Positions 60,855 to 64,000 of a DNA stretch of 64,000 nt are shown here, piece after piece. The notes beneath the pieces were generated by a model. That model was given only the letters and a program-made list of their open reading frames with translations, was not told where the DNA came from and did no database searches. The stretch's first letter is position 1. The number at the start of each line of letters is the position of its first letter. The position numbers and the translations under genes were made by a program. Location of the stretch: the NCBI RefSeq assembly GCF_021390245.1, contig NZ_JAJUXH010000005.1, positions 310,001-374,000 of the forward strand, given 5' to 3'. The stretch is from Dyadobacter sp. CY323. GTDB lineage: Bacteria > Bacteroidota > Bacteroidia > Cytophagales > Spirosomataceae.

Positions 60855-63800
60855 ATGAATTCATTTACTACTTCTAAATTCCTTACCGGATGTCTCCTCT
60901 GCTGCCTGCTGGTAGCCATGAGCAGTAACCTGAAAACCAACCCTTCCCACGAAGTACCGCCGGACCAGGCGCTGGCCACATTCCAGCTGGCGGATGGTTT
61001 TCAGATCGAAATGATCGCCAGTGAACCGCTGATCGCCGATCCGGTTTCTATGGAAATTGACGAATACGGCCGGATGTACGTGGTGGAAATGCATGGCTAT
61101 CCCCTCGATAAAAGCGGCTCCGGCAAGATCAAGCTGCTGAACGACACGGATGGTGACGGTAAAATGGATGACAGCAAGGTCTTTGCGGAAGGCCTCATGC
61201 TTCCAACGGGCGTGATGAGGTGGAAAAAGGGTATCATCGTAACCGACGCACCAAATGTATTGTATCTCGAAGACACCGATGGAGACGGAAAAGCGGACAT
61301 TAAAGACACCCTCGTCACCGGCTTTGCTTTATCAAACCCACAGCATAATCTCAACAATCCCATTCTCGGGCTTGACAATTGGATCTACCTCGGTCACGAA
61401 CCGGCCGTTTCTACGCAAACTTTCAAAAGCGAATTCGGTGACCGGGGTGGCGATGTGTTTTATCCTGGTAAAAAAGACAGCCCACGCCTTCCCGACAATG
61501 CACGTGGACGCAGCGTGAGGATGCGGCCGGACAGGACCGGCCTGGAAATACTGTCGGCCAATACACAATTCGGACATTCGTTTGATACCTGGGGCCATTA
61601 TATGCTTGTTAGCAATGCCAATCACCTGATCCATCAGGTTATATCGGCAGCGTATCTCAACCGGAATCCAAGCCTGCTCGTTTCCAATGCAACCCAATCC
61701 ATATCGGATCACGGATCAGCCGCAGAAGTTTTCCCAATTACACAAAATCCTCAAAATCAATTGCTGACGGACGTGGGCGTATTTACCTCCGCCTGCGGGA
61801 CAACCGTGTACCAGGGAGGGCTTTTTCCACCGGCTTTCGATAGCATTGCTTTTGTAGCCGAGCCGGTTAGTAACATTGTTCATGCGGACGTGCTGCGCGA
61901 TAAAGGCGCCACTTTTACCGGCAGCCGGGTTTATCAGAATAAAGAATTTCTCGCCTCGACGGATGCCTGGTTCAGGCCAGTCAATATGTATACCGGGCCG
62001 GATGGTGCGCTGTACGTGGTGGATTATTACAGGCAGATCATCGAGCACCCGGAATGGATGGCAGAGGATGTTGTGAAGTCCGGTGCATTGTATAATGGCA
62101 TCGACAAAGGCCGAATTTATCGGATCACACCAAAAGGGACGAAACCGTATTCACTGTCAAAAGAACTGAAACCGGCAGAACTGGATAATGCACAATTGCT
62201 GAAAAGGCTTGCCGATCCAAACATCTGGTGGCGCCGAAATGCGCAGCGTTTACTCATCGACCGTAAAGCATCCGGTGAAGCAGCAGCATTGGAACAAATG
62301 GTGGTATCGGAAAAAAATCCCGTTGGAAGGCTGCACGCGCTCTGGACATTGGAAGGACTTGGACTGCTAAAATCCTCTTTGATAATCAATGCTTTGAAAG
62401 ACCGGACTGCGGGAGTGCGGGAAAACGCTGTGAAATTATCCGAAGCATTTACCGGTGATGCCGGAATACGGGACGCACTTTATGCTTTGCAGAATGACAG
62501 AAACGCCAAAGTCCGCTTTCAGCTGCTTTGTACATTGGGTTCTATTGATACGCCGGAGTCGAGCCAAGCCAGGGAGAAGTTACTGTTCCGTGACATGGAA
62601 GATCCGTGGATGCAGATTGCCGCGCTTTCGGCGGCTCCTTCGGCGAAAAGCAATTTGTTGAATGCAGTAATTAACCGTTTTGAGAAAAACAAACCAGCCT
62701 ATACCTCCCTCGTGGAACGGCTAAGTAATATGACCGGCGCCGGAGGCACATCGGAAGAGATTCGGTCGGCAGTCAAAAAATCATTGCAGCTCGGAAGCGG
62801 CACGCATTCCGGCTGGCAGGCTGCGGTATTACAGGGACTTTCTCAGGGATTAAAAAATAATAAGGAAGCAGCAGCGGCACTCAAAGCTGATCAGAACCTT
62901 TTGGTCAGTGCGGCGTTGAACAATAGTTCTACCGCAGTTCGTCAGGGCAGCATTCAGTTGCTGCGCATTACCGGCTTGCCTGCGACAACTGCCATTAAAA
63001 CAGCTGTTGAGAAGTCGGCGAAAACGGCAATGGATAAAAAATCTACCCCTGAAACCAGGATCGCCGCCATTCATTTCCTGGCATTGGATAATCCAAAAAC
63101 ACATACTGAGCTCCTAAAAAGTCTCATTTCGCCCACCGAGCCCACTGCTGTGCAACTTGCCGCACTCCATACCCTCGCCTCCATTCCGGATGTGACGGTG
63201 AGTGAGTTTACTGTCTCACAATGGCCGTCGTTCACCCCGGATGTCCGGAATGCTGCTATCAATACTTTTATGGGTAATGAGGCGCGGGTTACACTGTTGC
63301 TGGATGCCGTGGAGAAAAAGATCATCGACCCTTCCAGCATCGGCTGGCCACGCAGCGTGGGACTGATGGCGCAGGGAAATGCAGCCCTGAAAAGCCGCTC
63401 CCGCGCATTGCTTACCAAAAAAGGCGATGGCCGGCAGGAGATTATCAAAAAATATACACCCGCCTTATCGATGACCGGAAGTGCCGACAAAGGGAAACAG
63501 GTTTTTACCAACAACTGCTCGGCCTGTCACCAGATCGGCGGCAAAGATGGAACACCTTATGGCCCCGACCTGGGCACGATCCGGAACCGGCGTCCGGAGT
63601 CGATCATGGGCGATATTCTCAACCCAAATCAATCCATCGCAGACGGCTATGATATCTGGTCGGTGGAAATGATATCAGGAGAGACTATCCAGGGGCTGAT
63701 CGCGACAGAAACACCGTCCGCATTGACAATCCGAAATTATGGCGGACAAGAGACGGTCATCGCCAGGCAGAACATCAAGTCGCTCAAAGCACTCGGAATG

Positions 63801-63884
63801 TCGGTCATGCCGGCAGGACTCGAAAGTCAGATCACTCCCGAGGATATGGCCGACCTGCTGGTTTTTCTCAAACAAGGTAAGTAA
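60855..63884 (+). CDS. Large secreted protein: beta-propeller, HEAT repeats and c-type heme (PVC-type)
   Basis: 1009 residues with a signal segment (LTGCLLCCLLVAMSS). The front (about 40-430) is a sugar-dehydrogenase-like propeller (PVSMEIDEYGRMYVVEMHGY, MYTGPDGALYVVDYYRQIIE). It includes two EF-hand-like calcium loops (NDTDGDGKMDD, EDTDGDGKADI). HEAT-like repeats follow (about 440-850). The end has a cytochrome c motif CSACH near residue 888, with later Met residues as possible second ligand. Proteins of this plan are common in Planctomycetes and Cytophagales and are thought to oxidise sugars at the surface (family inference). Codon use is more GC-rich than in the previous gene. Confidence 0.85.
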   Translation: MNSFTTSKFLTGCLLCCLLVAMSSNLKTNPSHEVPPDQALATFQLADGFQIEMIASEPLIADPVSMEIDEYGRMYVVEMHGYPLDKSGSGKIKLLNDTDGDGKMDDSKVFAEGLMLPTGVMRWKKGIIVTDAPNVLYLEDTDGDGKADIKDTLVTGFALSNPQHNLNNPILGLDNWIYLGHEPAVSTQTFKSEFGDRGGDVFYPGKKDSPRLPDNARGRSVRMRPDRTGLEILSANTQFGHSFDTWGHYMLVSNANHLIHQVISAAYLNRNPSLLVSNATQSISDHGSAAEVFPITQNPQNQLLTDVGVFTSACGTTVYQGGLFPPAFDSIAFVAEPVSNIVHADVLRDKGATFTGSRVYQNKEFLASTDAWFRPVNMYTGPDGALYVVDYYRQIIEHPEWMAEDVVKSGALYNGIDKGRIYRITPKGTKPYSLSKELKPAELDNAQLLKRLADPNIWWRRNAQRLLIDRKASGEAAALEQMVVSEKNPVGRLHALWTLEGLGLLKSSLIINALKDRTAGVRENAVKLSEAFTGDAGIRDALYALQNDRNAKVRFQLLCTLGSIDTPESSQAREKLLFRDMEDPWMQIAALSAAPSAKSNLLNAVINRFEKNKPAYTSLVERLSNMTGAGGTSEEIRSAVKKSLQLGSGTHSGWQAAVLQGLSQGLKNNKEAAAALKADQNLLVSAALNNSSTAVRQGSIQLLRITGLPATTAIKTAVEKSAKTAMDKKSTPETRIAAIHFLALDNPKTHTELLKSLISPTEPTAVQLAALHTLASIPDVTVSEFTVSQWPSFTPDVRNAAINTFMGNEARVTLLLDAVEKKIIDPSSIGWPRSVGLMAQGNAALKSRSRALLTKKGDGRQEIIKKYTPALSMTGSADKGKQVFTNNCSACHQIGGKDGTPYGPDLGTIRNRRPESIMGDILNPNQSIADGYDIWSVEMISGETIQGLIATETPSALTIRNYGGQETVIARQNIKSLKALGMSVMPAGLESQITPEDMADLLVFLKQGK

Positions 63885-63929
63885 CGCGGCTTTTTATACA
63901 AATTGAATATTCCTAACCCAACAATCATA

Positions 63930-64000
63930 ATGAATTACAGACGCGAATGTTTTTCAAAATCGGTGCATAACAGCATTCTCTTGCTTTTCCTGCTTGGAAA
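63930..64000 (+). CDS. Start of a further gene (runs off window)
   Basis: The reading starts MNYRRECFSKSVHNSILLLF, a basic start with a hydrophobic core, as in exported proteins. It begins 45 bases after the heme protein gene in the same direction, so it may belong to the same unit. Only 23 codons are seen, so the family is unknown. Confidence 0.55.
   Translation, partial: MNYRRECFSKSVHNSILLLFLLG

Noticed and set aside
1..64000. CRISPR array, tRNA or rRNA genes
   Set aside because: No regularly spaced repeats and no cloverleaf or rRNA-like sequence were noticed by eye; a tRNAscan or CRISPR search would be the decisive test.

Overview
The window looks like a chromosomal piece of a Bacteroidota bacterium, most likely a Cytophagales member related to Dyadobacter or Spirosoma (inference). 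The reasons are repeated sigma-factor / FecR / SusC / SusD sets, SusC proteins with an N-terminal STN domain and a carboxypeptidase-like domain, SusD lipoproteins, few recognisable Shine-Dalgarno sites, and moderate GC content. No rRNA, tRNA or CRISPR array was seen.

Layout. 1-2088: the 5' end of a SusC gene, its FecR anti-sigma gene and a divergent ECF sigma gene. 2103-3920: an orphan coding remnant, an IS3-family element (2221-3479) and a GNAT gene beheaded by it. 4062-18252: a one-strand locus with ECF sigma, FecR, SusC, SusD, two paralogous secreted TIM-barrel proteins, a further TIM-barrel protein, a SIS-domain sugar isomerase, a Gfo/Idh/MocA oxidoreductase with a half-length partner, and an MFS transporter. 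This is probably an uptake and catabolism locus for an unusual glycan or sugar acid. 18385-20408: an IS21 remnant joined to a histidine kinase that lost its 5' end. 20492-26658: regulators and small proteins, including four stand-alone receiver proteins, two of them near copies in opposite orientation. 26780-30408: ligD, frameshifted and cut by a decayed IS3-family copy. 30522-33281: a GH63-like secreted glycosidase.

33323-50802 is read in one direction (minus): ethanolamine permease, EutB, EutC, then ECF sigma, FecR, SusC, SusD, a metallophosphoesterase fused to Cys-containing leucine-rich repeats, two tandem metallo-beta-lactamase-fold proteins, and a phosphocholine-type phospholipase C. 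Together they could strip headgroups from phospholipids, remove phosphate and burn ethanolamine (inference). Decayed copies of a sigma/FecR junction and a SusD gene lie upstream of the eut genes (50853-51915). 52185-63884 is another set on the plus strand: sigma, FecR, SusC, SusD, a DUF3604 protein and a large c-type heme protein. A further gene starts at 63930 and runs off the window.

The most unusual signal is a set of seven short (14-16 nt), very GC-rich, often palindromic insertions inside the two IS3-family copies. Removing them restores the expected transposase reading or protein spacing at each site.
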